Of a DNA stretch of 64,000 nt, positions 18,411-28,948 are shown one piece after another (the first letter of the stretch is position 1; the number at the start of each line of letters is the position of its first letter). Source of the DNA: Phytobacter diazotrophicus (GTDB taxonomy: Bacteria; Pseudomonadota; Gammaproteobacteria; Enterobacterales; Enterobacteriaceae); contig SMDE01000017.1 in the NCBI GenBank assembly GCA_004346725.1, positions 1 through 64,000 of the forward strand, given 5' to 3'. Both the position numbers and the translations under genes were made by a program. The notes under the pieces were generated by a model, which made no database searches, was not told the origin of the DNA, and was given only the letters and a program-made list of their open reading frames with translations.

Positions 18411-19976
18411 TCACAGCGACGTCTCCAGACTTTCGGCAAAGGCCGCCAGACGCTGGGGGCTCAGCAGCAACGGCAGAAAGAGCGGGCTACCGGGTGGCGG
18501 GTTGTTCACCCAGGCGGCGAGCGTATCGGCGTAGCGCAGCAGAGATTGCTGATGCTTTTCGAGTGCTCTGGCAGGCAGGGCATCGTCGCCATAATGATCG
18601 CGCCACAGCACATCGGTAACGACCTCTGTGACCCGGCTGAACATCTGGCTATAGATATCCGCATTGCGCCAGGCGGCCAGTAACGTCTCCATCGAATCAT
18701 CCGGGCAGGTGATTCGCGGCAGCAGCTCGCGCAGGGTTTGTACGGCATTGGCCGCCAGGAAACAGGCATTTTGCTTTTCCAGCGCAATAAGCTGGCGCTG
18801 TTCGCCGCCCAGGTCACGATCGTCCGGTGGCATCAGCGGCTGATATGCCTGCAGCCAGTTGGCGCTGCGCGTGTCCATATGCAGCAATTGTTGCGCCTGC
18901 GCCAGGCTTTCCGGGATCTGGCTTTGGTAATGCAGGCGTCGCCCCAGCAGATTAGGGGTTTTACACAGCCAGTCGTAGCTGGAATGGAATAACGCGGCAA
19001 GGCGGGTTTTATCCTGCGGCTGACGAAAGCGCAGCCCATGGTGTTCGACCCAGTCGTCAAAAATGTGGCCCTGCGTCTGATTGGCCGCCGCCAGGCCCAG
19101 CAGATTGATGGCGTTGACCGAATCCATGACGCGGCTGTCCGGTAGCCACTGCCAGCTTACCCGGCAGGTAATGGCTTCCACGCTGTTGTCCGTCGCGCCG
19201 ATGGCCCAGCTCAGCCGTCCGCTGATTTCATCGGCAAGCCAGCACGGCAGCGCTGTCCAGCCGTAACCGATGCCAAAGAGATCGTATTCGATCCATTTTT
19301 TATGATCCGGCAGGGTGACGATATGCGGGTGATTGGCAAAACCGGGGTGGTAATCGAGCTCCGTGGCTTTGATCGAGGCGCGAACGTCATGAGGCAGCGT
19401 TGCCAGTACGCCCGACAACTGCTGGCGCGGCCAGGAGTCATCAATAAAGTCGCGCAGGATCAATTTTTTTCCGGCGCCACGCAATTGCCGCCAGACCTGA
19501 CGCAGACTTTTTTGCCACTCTACCGTCTGAAAAGACGGGGTCGTCAGGCTAAGAATGATACCGCTCAGATGGGGTAATTCGTTTAATAACGGCGCCAGCG
19601 TTGTGGAATAAAAGTGGTTCCAGAAATCCGGCGTGCTTTTATCGTCGAAAGCAAACTCCGGGAATTTACGCTTAATAATATCGTCAGCGGGCGCGGCCTC
19701 CCCCTGCAACCAAAAAGACAAATTATTCGCCGCCAGATACTGGTTCACCCGTTTTAAATAGTGCAACGCGTAGTGCTGTTGATGAATGAGATTTTCCACA
19801 TTCAATTTCTGACTCAATGGCGAGGGCGTTGCCAGCAGTGAAAATAACTACTGCTGATGAAGAATGATGCCTGTAAAGCCGTGTTGCTTAGCGCTTTCAA
19901 CACCTTGCATCAACCATGGCCAGTGCCAGATAAAGGTGCTGTTGAGTTCCATTAATTGATGGGCAATACGTTTCAT
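18411..19976 (-). pseudogene. Glycosidase-like protein interrupted by an in-frame amber codon
   Basis: A frame of 521 codons begins at ATG 19976 (MKRIAHQLMELNSTFIWHWP) and runs to 18411, broken only by TAG at 19848-19850 (codon 43). Translation before the TAG (GFTGIILHQQ) and after it (LFSLLATPSPLSQKLNVENL) is in the same frame and reads as ordinary protein. A conventional caller would report only 18411-19817. I cannot name the family with confidence; parts such as GRLSWAIG...SWQWLPDSRVMDSVNAINLLG resemble alpha-glucuronidase-like glycosidases. It diverges from a Gfo/Idh/MocA oxidoreductase, which supports a sugar-derivative role. Amber suppression, decay or a sequencing error are all open. 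Confidence 0.7.
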
Positions 19977-20023
19977 GACTTCATCCAGGTCATTTACTCT
20001 CACAGATAATAATTGAGGATAGT

Positions 20024-21318
<1,295 letters not shown>

Positions 21319-21322
<4 letters not shown>

Positions 21323-22008
21323 AACAGTAGCCGCGCCACCAGCGGCGCGGCCAATACCGTCACCACGCCGGAGAGCATCATCACCAGGCTGGCGACGACG
21401 CCTTCCTGCTGGCCCAGCTCGTAAGAGCGGGCGGTTCCCGCGCCGTGAGACGCCGCACCAAACCCCGCGCCTTTTGCCATTCCTTCGCGAATGGAGAGGC
21501 GCAAAAAGAGCACATCCCCCACCGCCATGCCGAATACCCCGGTAATCACCACAAACAAAGCGACCAGATCCGGCTGTCCCCCCAATGGCCCTGCCGCCGC
21601 CAGCGCAAACGGCGTCGTCACCGAACGCACCGCCAGGCTGCGCTGAATGTCATCCGGCAGGGTAAAGAGACGCGCCAGCCAGACCGAGCTGGTTACGGCG
21701 ACCACCGTTGCGGTGATAACGCCCGCGGAAAGCGACATCCAGTGGCGACGAATCACCGCGAGGTTGTCATACACCGGTACGGCAAAGGCGATGGTCGCTG
21801 GCCCTAACAGCCAAAGCAGCCAGTGAGATTCACCGATATAACGCTGCCAGGAGATATGCCCAAATACCAGGATCAGCACCAGTAATATCGGGGTGAAGAC
21901 TAACGGCATTAACGGGAGTTTATGGAACCGGCGGTACAGGCGCTTATTGAGAAAATAGATAACCAGCGTCATGACCAGGCAGAGCACGCTCAGGGCAAAA
22001 TCATTCAT
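21319..22008 (-). CDS. CidB/LrgB-family membrane protein
   Basis: The 229-residue protein has about seven hydrophobic segments and the LrgB pattern RSVTTPFALAAAGPLGG...GVFGMAVGD...GAASHGAGTARS. E. coli YohK is the nearest familiar member. LrgB/CidB proteins were first described with holin-like partners; some LrgAB-type systems have since been described as pyruvate transporters. The gene overlaps the CidA-like gene by 8 bases and its stop overlaps the end of the convergent oxidoreductase gene by 4 bases. Confidence 0.88.
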
Positions 22009-22411
22009 GATTCAGCCTGCTGATTTCGAAGCGATAAACCTTATCAACCACCCAGGCTGTGGCCCCCAGCACCATCAGGGTACTCAGGGCAATCACGGCA
22101 AAAATACGCCAGCCGTCCACCATCAAAAGCTGAGTGTAATTCACCACGGCGACAACGGCAGGCACAAAGAACAGTAACATTTCGGCCAGTAGCCAGCGCG
22201 CGCCGGCCCTCACCCAACTCAGGGGAACCACGCGACAGACAATCAGCGCCAGCATCAGGATCATGCCAACCAGGTTAGCGGGAAGGGGAAGATGCAGCCA
22301 CTGCACCAGATATTGCGCCACGATAAACAGCCCGGCATAGATAACAACCTGAACCGGCACCTGCAGTCGACGCACAATGGCAGGCGTAATACGACCTAAC
22401 GCCATATCCAT
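22001..22411 (-). CDS. CidA/LrgA-family (holin-like) membrane protein
   Basis: The 136-residue protein has about four hydrophobic segments and the family core LHLPLPANLVGMILMLALI followed by LLAEMLLFFVPAVVAVVNY. The frame is open for 37 codons upstream, but the ATG at 22411 has GCGAGAA before it and gives the normal family length. It is the first gene of the pair with the CidB-like gene. A LysR regulator is divergently transcribed, the arrangement seen for CidR-controlled cid genes. Confidence 0.85.
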   Translation of the reverse strand: MDMALGRITPAIVRRLQVPVQVVIYAGLFIVAQYLVQWLHLPLPANLVGMILMLALIVCRVVPLSWVRAGARWLLAEMLLFFVPAVVAVVNYTQLLMVDGWRIFAVIALSTLMVLGATAWVVDKVYRFEISRLNHE

Positions 22412-22514
22412 ACATAATTCTCGCGGAAATGAGACAGAGAGCACAGTATAGGGAGCCGCTACTCCATACTGAAATGAATTAAACTCATCGCAGGCATAGT
22501 TTAAAGGAATAATT

Positions 22515-23435
22515 ATGGACATCAGAACGCTGCGCTATTTTGTGGAAGTGGTGCGTCAGCAAAGTTTCACTCGCGCAGCGGAACGGTTGTTCGTCACTCA
22601 GCCAACAATCAGTAAGATGTTGAAAAATCTTGAAGATGAGCTGAACTGCACGCTACTCATTCGCGATGGACGCAAATTACTCCTCACCGATACCGGGCGC
22701 GTGGTGTTCGAGCGCGGGCTGGCTATCCTTGCAGAGTTTCGCCAGCTTGAGGCAGAACTTGGTGATATCAACCATTTAAATAAAGGGCTGCTGCGCCTCG
22801 GCATCCCCCCCATGGTCGGAATGCTGATGGCCGGGCCGATAGGCCTGTTTCGCCAGCGCTATCCCGGCGTTGAGCTGAAAATTTCCGAGTTTGGTGGCCT
22901 GACGGTCCAGCAGGCGGTCACCAATGGCGAACTGGATCTGGCGATGACCGCCCTGCCTGCCGAGGAGGATAGCGGCCTTTCTACCCTGCCGCTATTCAGC
23001 CATCCGCTCTGTGTGCTGGTGCCGCGCTCCGGCGACTGGCTCAATATTCAGTCCATAACACCTGAACAGTTGGCCGGGCACCCGCTGCTCATCTATAACG
23101 AAGATTTCGCCCTCAGCCGCCAGCTTATGCAGCTCTTTAACGACCATGGCGTGAAGCCGCGGATTGCCGTGCGTAGCGGGCAGTGGGATTTCCTGGCTGC
23201 GATGGTACAGGCCGGCGTAGGGATCGCGATTTTACCGGAGCCCATTTGCCAGCGCCTGGATAAACAGACGCTGCGCTGGGTTCCGCTGGAGAGTGATTTA
23301 CGCTGGCATCTGGGGATGATTTGGCGTGAAGGAAGCTATCTTTCCCGCAGTGCACAAGCCTGGCTGCAATGCTGTGAAGGGTTCTGGGCGAATATGGATA
23401 TTGCGGATGTGCCGCTGGGCGAAGGAAAGAAGTAA
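22515..23435 (+). CDS. LysR-family regulator, probably of the adjacent cidAB-like pair
   Basis: The 306-residue protein has an N-terminal LysR helix-turn-helix (RTLRYFVEVVRQQSFTRAAE, then VTQPTISKMLKNLE) and a substrate-binding-like effector domain. It is divergent from the CidA/CidB-type genes with about 100 bp between the starts. LysR regulators usually control the divergent operon. Its ribosome site is AAAGGAATA. The ligand is not visible; weak acids or pyruvate are plausible by analogy with CidR and with the acetate genes upstream. Confidence 0.88.
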   Translation: MDIRTLRYFVEVVRQQSFTRAAERLFVTQPTISKMLKNLEDELNCTLLIRDGRKLLLTDTGRVVFERGLAILAEFRQLEAELGDINHLNKGLLRLGIPPMVGMLMAGPIGLFRQRYPGVELKISEFGGLTVQQAVTNGELDLAMTALPAEEDSGLSTLPLFSHPLCVLVPRSGDWLNIQSITPEQLAGHPLLIYNEDFALSRQLMQLFNDHGVKPRIAVRSGQWDFLAAMVQAGVGIAILPEPICQRLDKQTLRWVPLESDLRWHLGMIWREGSYLSRSAQAWLQCCEGFWANMDIADVPLGEGKK

Positions 23436-23492
23436 TCAGACCGGGAATGCCCCGATAAGTGAATGCTATAGCCACAGCGAGCACAGTCCATT

Positions 23493-23606
23493 GTCTTCTC
23501 CCCTTTGGGGCAAGGAGAATATGCGGCTCAGGAGGTGAACGGAATGACCATCAGAGCCGCATTTTCCCCCTCACACTGGCCCTCTTCCCCAAAGAGGAGA
23601 GGGGAC
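23493..23606. repeat. Paired REP-like elements flanking a hairpin (REPIN-like)
   Basis: TTCTCCCCTTTGGGGCAAGGAGAA (23496-23519) and CCCTCACACTGGCCCTCTTCCCC-AAAGAGGAGAGGGG (from 23568) enclose a perfect 9-bp inverted repeat ATGCGGCTC (23521-23529) / GAGCCGCAT. The whole block could fold into one long structure at the end of the LysR and yjcE transcripts, which converge here. Confidence 0.6.
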
Positions 23607-23647
23607 CGTTGGTGCTCGCATTTTTGTGGGGATAAGGGAGAGGAAAC

Positions 23648-25294
23648 TTACTTTTTCTCGATTAACAGCGCTTCCATCAAATCAAGATCGTGCAGCATCT
23701 TCTGTAACGTCTCATTGCTGATTTGCCGTGTCGCGCGCAGATGGTAAAGCTCGGCGCGTTCCGCACGCAGGGCTGCCAGGCGGAAACGGCGTTCAAGGTT
23801 CTCTTCCAGCAGCGAGCTTTCTGCGTTATTACGCCCATCCGCACGACGACGCAGATTACCAATCACCCTGGAACTCACTTCGGTGAGCAGTTGGTTGTCG
23901 ATATTCTCTTCCGCATCGGCCGCCATACGCTCTTCCATTTTCTGAATCGCGACAATCGCTACCTCGGCAATGATCGCCCGCGCCTGTCGTTCTTCATTGT
24001 ACTGCTGGGAATGGTCACGCACTTCAATATGCTGCAACAGAGACGGCAGCGCCACAACGCCAACAAACAGCGAGAACAGAATCACCCCGGCGGCAAGGAA
24101 CACCAGCTCATAACGTGCCGGGAAACCGATGCCATCAGGTAAAAACAGCGGAATAGACAGCACACCGGCCAGCGTAATCGCACCGCGCACGCCTGCGAAG
24201 GTGGCAATCAGCAGCTCACGCGTACTCCAGGAGCCGAACTCCATCGGTTTTTTGTGCAAAAAGCGCACGCTGAATCTTTTCATCGTCCACAGCCAGCCAA
24301 AACGTACCAGCATCAGCGCGCAGTAAATCAGCACGATATCGGTAAACAGCATCCAGGTTTCCACATTCGGATCGGCTGCTGCTGCTGCCAGCGACGATTC
24401 GAGAATGCCCGGCAGTTGCAGGCCTAACAACAGGAACACCATGCCGTTAAAGACAAACTCCAGCATCGCCCAGGTACTGTTGGCACGCAGACGCATAGCG
24501 AGCGGCGCGGTGCGCATCACGCCGGAGCGGGTAATCGTCATACCGGCGGCCACCGCGGCGAGGATACCGGAAAAGCCAATGTGTTCCGCAATCAGATAAG
24601 AAGCGAACGGCAACAGGAACAGCAGCACGATTTGTGTAGCGGGCTCATCACCCCCCCAGCGACTCAGAAAACGCAGTGAACGACCGTACAGCCAGCTCAC
24701 CACGAACCCGGCGAAAATGCCGCCAATCGCCACCTTCAAAAATTCAACCGTCGCGCCGCCAATGGTAAACACCATTGTACCCATTGCTACCGACACGGCG
24801 AATTTGAGCGAGACCAGACCGGATGCGTCGTTCATCAACGCTTCGCCCTGTAAAATCCCCATGATTTTCTTCGGAATACGCCCTTCCCCCACAATGCCAG
24901 ACAGCGCCACCGCATCGGTGGGCGACAGCACTGCCGCCAGGGCAAAAGCCGGCACCAGAGGAATGCCCGGAACCAGCCAGTAAATCAGAAAACCGATCCC
25001 GACGACGGTGACTACCACCAGCGCCAGCGCCAGGCCAAAGATCTCCCGGCCATGTTCAAGAAATTCACGCGTGGGCGTTTTCCAGCCATCGGCAAACAGC
25101 AATGGCGGAATAAACAGGACGAGGAACAGCTCCGGATCGAACTCCACATGCAACCCGAACGTGGGGAAAGCCAGTAGCGCGCCAATGGCGATTTGCATAA
25201 GAGGAAGTGGGATCTGAAATGGTATTACTCGCGTGACCACGCCCGAGAGCGAAACCACTAAAGTCATGATGAGGATGGTAAAAAAGATTTCCAT
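23648..25294 (-). CDS. yjcE: Putative Na+/H+ (or K+/H+) antiporter YjcE
   Basis: The 548-residue protein belongs to the CPA1 cation:proton antiporter family, with about 12 membrane segments, the acidic motif AVLSPTDAVALSGI near residue 145 and NDASGLVSLKF near 175. The last 150 residues are a soluble, charged tail with coiled-coil character (ENLERRFRLAALRAERAELYHLRATRQ). Length and sequence match E. coli YjcE (549 residues). The gene is in its E. coli position next to ghxP, both on the same strand, but about 140 bp apart with a hairpin, so probably separate. Confidence 0.93.
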   Translation of the reverse strand: MEIFFTILIMTLVVSLSGVVTRVIPFQIPLPLMQIAIGALLAFPTFGLHVEFDPELFLVLFIPPLLFADGWKTPTREFLEHGREIFGLALALVVVTVVGIGFLIYWLVPGIPLVPAFALAAVLSPTDAVALSGIVGEGRIPKKIMGILQGEALMNDASGLVSLKFAVSVAMGTMVFTIGGATVEFLKVAIGGIFAGFVVSWLYGRSLRFLSRWGGDEPATQIVLLFLLPFASYLIAEHIGFSGILAAVAAGMTITRSGVMRTAPLAMRLRANSTWAMLEFVFNGMVFLLLGLQLPGILESSLAAAAADPNVETWMLFTDIVLIYCALMLVRFGWLWTMKRFSVRFLHKKPMEFGSWSTRELLIATFAGVRGAITLAGVLSIPLFLPDGIGFPARYELVFLAAGVILFSLFVGVVALPSLLQHIEVRDHSQQYNEERQARAIIAEVAIVAIQKMEERMAADAEENIDNQLLTEVSSRVIGNLRRRADGRNNAESSLLEENLERRFRLAALRAERAELYHLRATRQISNETLQKMLHDLDLMEALLIEKK

Positions 25295-25381
25295 GCGTTC
25301 CCTGTTTGCGATGTTTTTATTAAGGCGTCATGCCTTGATGATAGAACATTCAGCTTAACGCAAAGGAAACAGGATGTGCGC

Positions 25382-25415
25382 AAAAAAAGAAAACGGGCGG
25401 CCTGAGCCACCCGTT
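25382..25415 (-). terminator. Rho-independent terminator of ghxP
   Basis: On the minus strand ACGGGTGGC-TCAG-GCCGCCCGT forms a stem with one mismatch, followed by TTTTCTTTTTTTG, about 20 bp past the ghxP stop. Confidence 0.8.
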
Positions 25416-25435
25416 TTACACATGAGACAAGGGAA

Positions 25436-26785
25436 TTAGATTGCCCAGCCGCCTGCGTAGAAGATAACCAGCGCCACGGCGATAACCACGGTACCGATAT
25501 TCAGTTTACGGAAATCACCTGAGACCACGCGGCCAATGACCAGAGAGGCAAAGCCGATCATGATGCCGGTAACGATGTTACAGGTCAGCACGATGAATAC
25601 TGCGGTGATAAGACCGGACATCGCATCAACAAAGTCGGCAAAGTCGATTTTCGCCACGTTGCTCAACATCAGCAGACCTACGTACATCAGCGCTGGCGCA
25701 GTCGCATACGCCGGAACCAGGTAGGAGAGCGGAGAGAGGAACAGAATCAGCAGGAACAGCACGCCAACGGTGATCGCTGTCAGGCCGGTTTTACCGCCTG
25801 CCGCCGTACCTGCCGCAGACTCGATGTATACCGCCGCAGGCGCCGCGCCCACCAGACCGGAGAACACGCTGCTCAGAGAGTCGGTGGTCAGCGCTTTGCC
25901 GCCATCGATAATCTGGCCGTCTTTATCCAGCAGGTTCGCCTGACCGGCTACCGCACGGATAGTACCGGTCGCATCAAACACCGCCGTCATCACCAGCGCC
26001 AGTACGCTTGGCAGCACGACAGGGTTCAGCGCGCCAACGATATCCAGGCTGCCGATCAGGGAGTTGCCTTTGTCATCGCTCAGCGATGGCATAGCGAAAA
26101 TACCGGAGAAGTGCACGCTCGGGTCGAAGATGAGTCCGACAATAGAAACACCGATGATGGTCAGCAGGATGCCGCCCGGTACTTTCAGTTTTTCCAGACC
26201 GATGATGACCGCAAGACCAATCAGCGACATGATCACCGGGAAGCTGGCGAAATGACCCAGCGTGACGGGCAGGCCGTCCAGCGGATTCTTGATAACCAGA
26301 CCCACGCCGTTCGCCGCGATCAGCAGCAGGAACAGACCGATACCGATACCGGTGCCATGCGCAACACCTTGCGGCAGGTTGCGCAGGATCCAGCTACGAA
26401 TACCCGTTGCGGAAATAACGGTAAACAGCACACCCATCAGGAACACGGCACCCAGAGCGACCGGAACGCTGATATGTTGGCCCAGCACCAGGCTAAACGC
26501 GGTGAACGCGGTCAGAGAGATAGCGCAACCGATAGCCAGTGGCAGGTTTGCCCACAGGCCCATGACGATCGAACCGACACCGGCAACCAGACAGGTAGCG
26601 ACAAACACCGCCGCTGGCGGGAAGCCCGCTTTACCGAGCATGCCAGGCACAACGATAACGGAATAGACCATCGCCAGAAACGTGGTTAACCCAGCAACGA
26701 TTTCCTGACGAACAGTACTGCCGCGAGCAGAAATTTTAAATAAGGCGTCAAGCGAACCGCCGGTACGCGCAGAAGGCGTAGACAT
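25436..26785 (-). CDS. ghxP: Guanine/hypoxanthine permease GhxP
   Basis: The 449-residue inner-membrane protein of the AzgA-type NCS2 family imports guanine and hypoxanthine with protons. It is nearly superimposable on E. coli GhxP (YjcD), including [38 protein letters not shown] and [16 protein letters not shown]. The frame allows an ATG 9 bases upstream, but the [14 protein letters not shown] start matches E. coli and has AGGGGATG in front. Two PurR-like boxes lie upstream, consistent with control by purine supply. Confidence 0.95.
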   Translation of the reverse strand: MSTPSARTGGSLDALFKISARGSTVRQEIVAGLTTFLAMVYSVIVVPGMLGKAGFPPAAVFVATCLVAGVGSIVMGLWANLPLAIGCAISLTAFTAFSLVLGQHISVPVALGAVFLMGVLFTVISATGIRSWILRNLPQGVAHGTGIGIGLFLLLIAANGVGLVIKNPLDGLPVTLGHFASFPVIMSLIGLAVIIGLEKLKVPGGILLTIIGVSIVGLIFDPSVHFSGIFAMPSLSDDKGNSLIGSLDIVGALNPVVLPSVLALVMTAVFDATGTIRAVAGQANLLDKDGQIIDGGKALTTDSLSSVFSGLVGAAPAAVYIESAAGTAAGGKTGLTAITVGVLFLLILFLSPLSYLVPAYATAPALMYVGLLMLSNVAKIDFADFVDAMSGLITAVFIVLTCNIVTGIMIGFASLVIGRVVSGDFRKLNIGTVVIAVALVIFYAGGWAI

Positions 26786-26898
26786 AGGAAACATCCCCTG
26801 AGAGTTTTTATCTTTCGTTGATATGCGAGGCGGACAGTGTCCACTGCCTGTTAAACGTCGTCTCCCTGAGCTGCGATGTGACGAAGGGGTGTCACAAA

Positions 26899-26958
26899 AA
26901 GCAAACGATTAACTCCGCGCATACAAAACGGTTGGTCAAAAAAGGCAAACGATTATCC
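26899..26958. promoter_or_regulatory. Two PurR-like operator boxes upstream of ghxP
   Basis: AAGCAAACGATTAACT (26899-26914) and AGGCAAACGATTATCC (26943-26958) match the PurR consensus ANGCAANCGNTTNCNT with one and two mismatches. They are 44 bp apart, in the roughly 300-bp gap between ghxP and the GST gene. Purine permeases are known PurR targets. No other gene is visible in this gap. Confidence 0.65.
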
Positions 26959-27091
26959 AGCGTTTAGATACCGCTTTTCAACTGAACTTTGCCGCTTTTT
27001 GCTAATTTTCGCTTATGACGACGAAGAATTAACCGACCGATGCGCAAACGTTATCGTCCCTGCGCAACTTTGCAACATTTCGCGATCAATA

Positions 27092-27760
27092 TTACGTACC
27101 GGGGAGATCCAAAGGGCCGCCCTGCTCAATCGCCCGTTGCCAGGCCGGGCGCATTTCAACTCTCTTTTTCCATGACTGGGTATGCGGAAGATCGGCAATG
27201 CCGCCGCGTGACAGCAATGCGAAAATCGGAAAACTCATCTGAATGTCGGCCATGCTTAACTGCTCTCCGGCAAACCAGGGCTTCACGGCCAGTTGCGACT
27301 CGATATAACGCGCGTGGGTTTCAATTTGCTTGTTTAGCCAGGCTTTCTGGATGCCCTGACCAAGCATTTTTCCTATCGTTCGCACACCAAACGGTACGGG
27401 TGGTTTACCGAGGCTGGCAAAAACCAGCTTCATCAATAATAAAGGCATCAGCGATCCTTCGGCGTAATGCAGCCAAAAGCGATACTGCTGACGCATCTCT
27501 CTATCCTGAGGCTTAAGCAGGCTGTTTGTATCGTAGGTTTCCTGCAGGTATTCCAGAATTGCGCCGGATTCAGCGAGGATCAGACCGTCGTCTTCCAGTA
27601 CCGGTGATTTGCCCAGCGGGTGCACTTTCTTAAGTGACGCAGGAGCCAGCATGGTTTTTTCACGTTGATAATGAATGAGTTGATACGGTAAACCCAGTTC
27701 TTCCAGCGCCCACAGAATGCGCTGAGAACGAGACTGGTTCAGGTGGTGAACTTTAAGCAT
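27092..27760 (-). CDS. Glutathione S-transferase family protein
   Basis: The 222-residue protein has an N-terminal thioredoxin-like domain (KVHHLNQSRSQRILWALEELGLPY; HPLGKSPVLEDDGLILAESGAILEYL, the glutathione-binding SPVL...ESGAI pattern) and a C-terminal all-helical domain (WFAGEQLSMADIQMSFPI). It should conjugate or reduce substrates with glutathione; the substrate is unknown. The gene stands alone between ghxP and the SraL/soxR region. Its position next to the soxRS oxidative-stress genes may be coincidence. Confidence 0.85.
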   Translation of the reverse strand: MLKVHHLNQSRSQRILWALEELGLPYQLIHYQREKTMLAPASLKKVHPLGKSPVLEDDGLILAESGAILEYLQETYDTNSLLKPQDREMRQQYRFWLHYAEGSLMPLLLMKLVFASLGKPPVPFGVRTIGKMLGQGIQKAWLNKQIETHARYIESQLAVKPWFAGEQLSMADIQMSFPIFALLSRGGIADLPHTQSWKKRVEMRPAWQRAIEQGGPLDLPGT

Positions 27761-27868
27761 GACAGGCTCCCGCTGAGTTATTCGAATTAACTATAGAAAA
27801 GCTTGCTCTTTGGATGAAAAATTTCCTAAAAAAAAGCGTCATGATGTGGCGAATTTTTCGCCATTGCC

Positions 27869-27874
27869 TAGACT
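27869..27874 (+). promoter_or_regulatory. Sigma-S-type -10 element of the SraL/RyjA candidate
   Basis: TGCCTAGACTAAA matches the RpoS-preferred -10 pattern (C before TA, then ACT and AAA). It predicts a start at about 27881 on the plus strand. SraL is RpoS-dependent in Salmonella and E. coli. Confidence 0.6.
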
Positions 27875-27880
27875 AAAAGT

Positions 27881-28016
27881 GTCAGCACAATCCGGAACCT
27901 CCAACATGATGAGGGGTGCTGATGTCGGGGGAAACCCTCCCATAACAGAATGGGATAGAGAGAAAGACAAAGACCGGACCGACTAAAGCGCCCCAGTTGG
28001 GCGCTTTAGTTTTTTG
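27881..28016 (+). ncRNA. sraL: Probable small RNA SraL (RyjA)
   Basis: A transcript starting at about 27881 and ending at the hairpin 27982-28010 plus T run would be about 135 nt, close to the roughly 140 nt known for SraL. It has stems TCAGCAC/GTGCTGA and CCCAT/ATGGG and a 12-bp perfect terminator stem ACTAAAGCGCCC/GGGCGCTTTAGT. It converges on the 3' end of soxR, as ryjA does in E. coli. In Salmonella SraL represses tig, encoding trigger factor. The assignment rests on position, length and promoter type, not on an alignment. Confidence 0.7.
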
Positions 28017-28026
28017 TATTGCTGTA

Positions 28027-28054
28027 GCCCCGGTAAGCGACAGCGCCACCGGGG
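28027..28054. repeat. REP-type palindrome
   Basis: GCCCCGGTAAGCG...CGCCACCGGGG has the arms and internal GC-rich layout of a REP unit. It lies between the sRNA terminator and the soxR stop. Confidence 0.5.
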
Positions 28055-28070
28055 GAATATGTTTCTTTAG

Positions 28071-28529
28071 CTAATCGCCTTCCAGCAGCCTTGCCCCCGT
28101 CCCCTGAGCGCCTAACTGGTCTCCTGGGTTTCGCAGCGGGCAATCACTATGCGACAGACAACCACAGCCAATACACCCATCCAAATCATCACGTAACGCA
28201 ACCAACGTGTGAATACGCCTGTCCAGTTCCTCGCGCCACTGCGACGAAAGGTGCTTCCACTCTTTCGCGCTCAGCGTATGTCCTTCCGGCAATACGCCAA
28301 ACGCATCGCCGATGGTCGACAGAGGAATACCAATACGCTGGGCGATTTTAATGATCGCCACATAGCGCAGCACATCGCGTGTATAGCGCCGCTGGTTACC
28401 GGCATTACGGGTACTTTTTATAAGCCCTTTGCTTTCATAAAAATGCAGCGCGGAAACGGCCACCCCGCTGCGTTTCGCCACTTCACCCGGTGTGAGCAGC
28501 GCCTTGAGACGCGGTGTTCTCTTTTCCAT
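28071..28529 (-). CDS. soxR: Redox-sensing transcriptional activator SoxR
   Basis: The 152-residue MerR-family protein senses redox-cycling compounds by oxidation of a [2Fe-2S] cluster and then activates soxS. The N-terminal helix-turn-helix reads [21 protein letters not shown]. The four cluster cysteines are at 119, 122, 124 and 130 ([12 protein letters not shown]), the same positions as in E. coli. It is divergent from soxS, with the SoxR operator in the 80-bp gap. Confidence 0.97.
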   Translation of the reverse strand: MEKRTPRLKALLTPGEVAKRSGVAVSALHFYESKGLIKSTRNAGNQRRYTRDVLRYVAIIKIAQRIGIPLSTIGDAFGVLPEGHTLSAKEWKHLSSQWREELDRRIHTLVALRDDLDGCIGCGCLSHSDCPLRNPGDQLGAQGTGARLLEGD

Positions 28530-28537
28530 AAAACCTC

Positions 28538-28568
28538 TTTACCTCAAGTTAACTTGAGGAATTATACT
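28538..28568 (+). promoter_or_regulatory. soxS promoter and SoxR operator
   Basis: CCTCAAGTTAACTTGAGG (28542-28559) is a perfect 18-bp dyad. It lies between TTTACC (-35, 28538-28543) and TATACT (-10, 28563-28568) with a 19-bp spacer, the over-long spacer on which MerR-family activators act. Confidence 0.93.
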
Positions 28569-28609
28569 CCACCGCAGACAAAACGACGAATCGAGAAAGA
28601 GGCAGCTCT

Positions 28610-28933
28610 ATGTCCCATCAGCAAATTATTCAGACCCTTACGGAATGGATTGATGAACATATCGACCAACCGTTAAACATTGATGTAGTCGCCAGAAAGT
28701 CAGGTTATTCAAAATGGTATTTGCAGAGAATGTTTCGTACCGTGATGCATCAGACGCTGGGAGATTACATTCGTCAGCGCCGTCTGTTACTGGCTGCGGA
28801 AGCACTGCGTACTACGCGGCGTCCCATTTTTGATATTGCGATGGATCTGGGCTACGTTTCGCAACAAACGTTTTCACGCGTGTTTCGTCGGGAATTTGAT
28901 CGGACTCCCAGCGACTATCGCCACCAGGCGTAA
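28610..28933 (+). CDS. soxS: Superoxide response activator SoxS
   Basis: The 107-residue AraC/XylS-family protein consists only of the two helix-turn-helix DNA-binding domains (NIDVVARKSGYSKWYLQRMF and PIFDIAMDLGYVSQQTFSRVF), with no ligand domain, as in E. coli. It activates oxidative-stress genes such as sodA, zwf and nfo. Its level is set by SoxR-dependent transcription. The gene ends 15 bp from the convergent pdeC. Confidence 0.96.
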   Translation: MSHQQIIQTLTEWIDEHIDQPLNIDVVARKSGYSKWYLQRMFRTVMHQTLGDYIRQRRLLLAAEALRTTRRPIFDIAMDLGYVSQQTFSRVFRREFDRTPSDYRHQA

Positions 28934-28948
28934 GTGTCGCCGGGATGA

